A stretch of 64,000 bases of DNA from Cyanobacteria bacterium RU_5_0 (GTDB lineage: Bacteria; Cyanobacteriota; Cyanobacteriia; Elainellales; Elainellaceae): assembly GCA_012033255.1 (NCBI GenBank), contig JAAUSF010000002.1:62001-126000 (forward strand), given 5' to 3'. Below are positions 63,856 through 64,000 of the stretch, in pieces. The notes under the pieces are model-generated. The model saw only the letters and a program-made list of their open reading frames with translations. It was not told the origin of the DNA and searched no databases. Made by a program: the position numbers and the translations under genes. Each line of letters opens with the position of its first letter. Positions within the stretch are counted from its first letter, which is position 1.

Positions 63856-64000
63856 AGAAAGAGTTGAAAAGAGGGAATCGCAGGCTTGAAATTTGAAAGA
63901 AATTTGGAAATTTATCCTGCCTCAACATCAGACGTTTCAACAGTTGTTTGTTGAATGAACCAATAGCAAAACACCGCAGACTTTAGCCACCATTCTGCTC

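Noticed and set aside
1-64000. tRNA, rRNA or riboswitch genes
   Set aside because: I checked the spacers by eye for TPsiC-like GTTCGAATC arms and conserved riboswitch cores and found none convincing; a covariance search would settle this.

Overview
The window is chromosomal DNA of a cyanobacterium, most likely filamentous. The octamer GCGATCGC (HIP1) is scattered through it, and many genes are typical of the phylum: PetL, cytochrome c6, CGLD27, a PatD-like protein, tocopherol methyltransferase, HpsJ-like proteins, CsbD and DUF5340. I found no rRNA gene, tRNA gene or CRISPR array.

Layout. Positions 1-8430 hold an HpsJ-like protein cut by the window edge, bifunctional Rel, a PatD-like protein, a zinc-ribbon protein, CsbD, a cytochrome c6 with a broken frame, and a same-strand block yqeK-rsfS-CGLD27-asparaginase. 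Positions 8430-16500 carry a glycosyltransferase, a fossil of a CheB methylesterase, a B12-binding radical SAM enzyme, petL, aroB and a Ser/Thr kinase with TPRs. Positions 16500-31500 hold clpB behind a likely operator, msrA, a propeller protein, a caspase and its EACC1-like partner, a CobD-like enzyme coupled to an atypical flavoprotein, HU, a coiled-coil protein, trpC and lpd. Positions 31500-33700 are accessory: a toxin-antitoxin pair whose antitoxin has an unusual tail, a stand-alone effector-associated-type module, and a 42-bp tandem repeat. Positions 33700-40520 return to core genes: clpC, rimI, lysA, cdaA and uppS.

Positions 40520-44500 are a scrap yard of mobile and toxin-antitoxin remnants: an IS605-like element without a recognisable tnpB, direct repeats like those at Tn7-type transposon ends, a broken HicB, and a DUF433/DUF5615 pair with a truncated toxin. 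This lies around and beside a two-partner secretion pair. TpsB (41708-43519) is divergent from a 2146-residue TpsA exoprotein (44884-51324) that ends in a CHAT protease domain. Next comes a 2607-codon open frame (52109-59932, best start 52124) for a DUF4347 / cadherin-like / nine Calx-beta-like / RTX surface protein. The window closes with tocopherol methyltransferase, a KtrB-KtrA potassium pair and a second HpsJ-like protein.

A recurring theme is caspase-clan chemistry: a caspase with a small coupled partner (22176-23707), a CHAT domain on a secreted protein, and a DUF4347 domain with a similar His/Cys arrangement. The EACC1-caspase-propeller operon is the strongest candidate for a conflict or cell-fate system. 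All functional calls come from reading translated sequence against remembered families; no database search was run.
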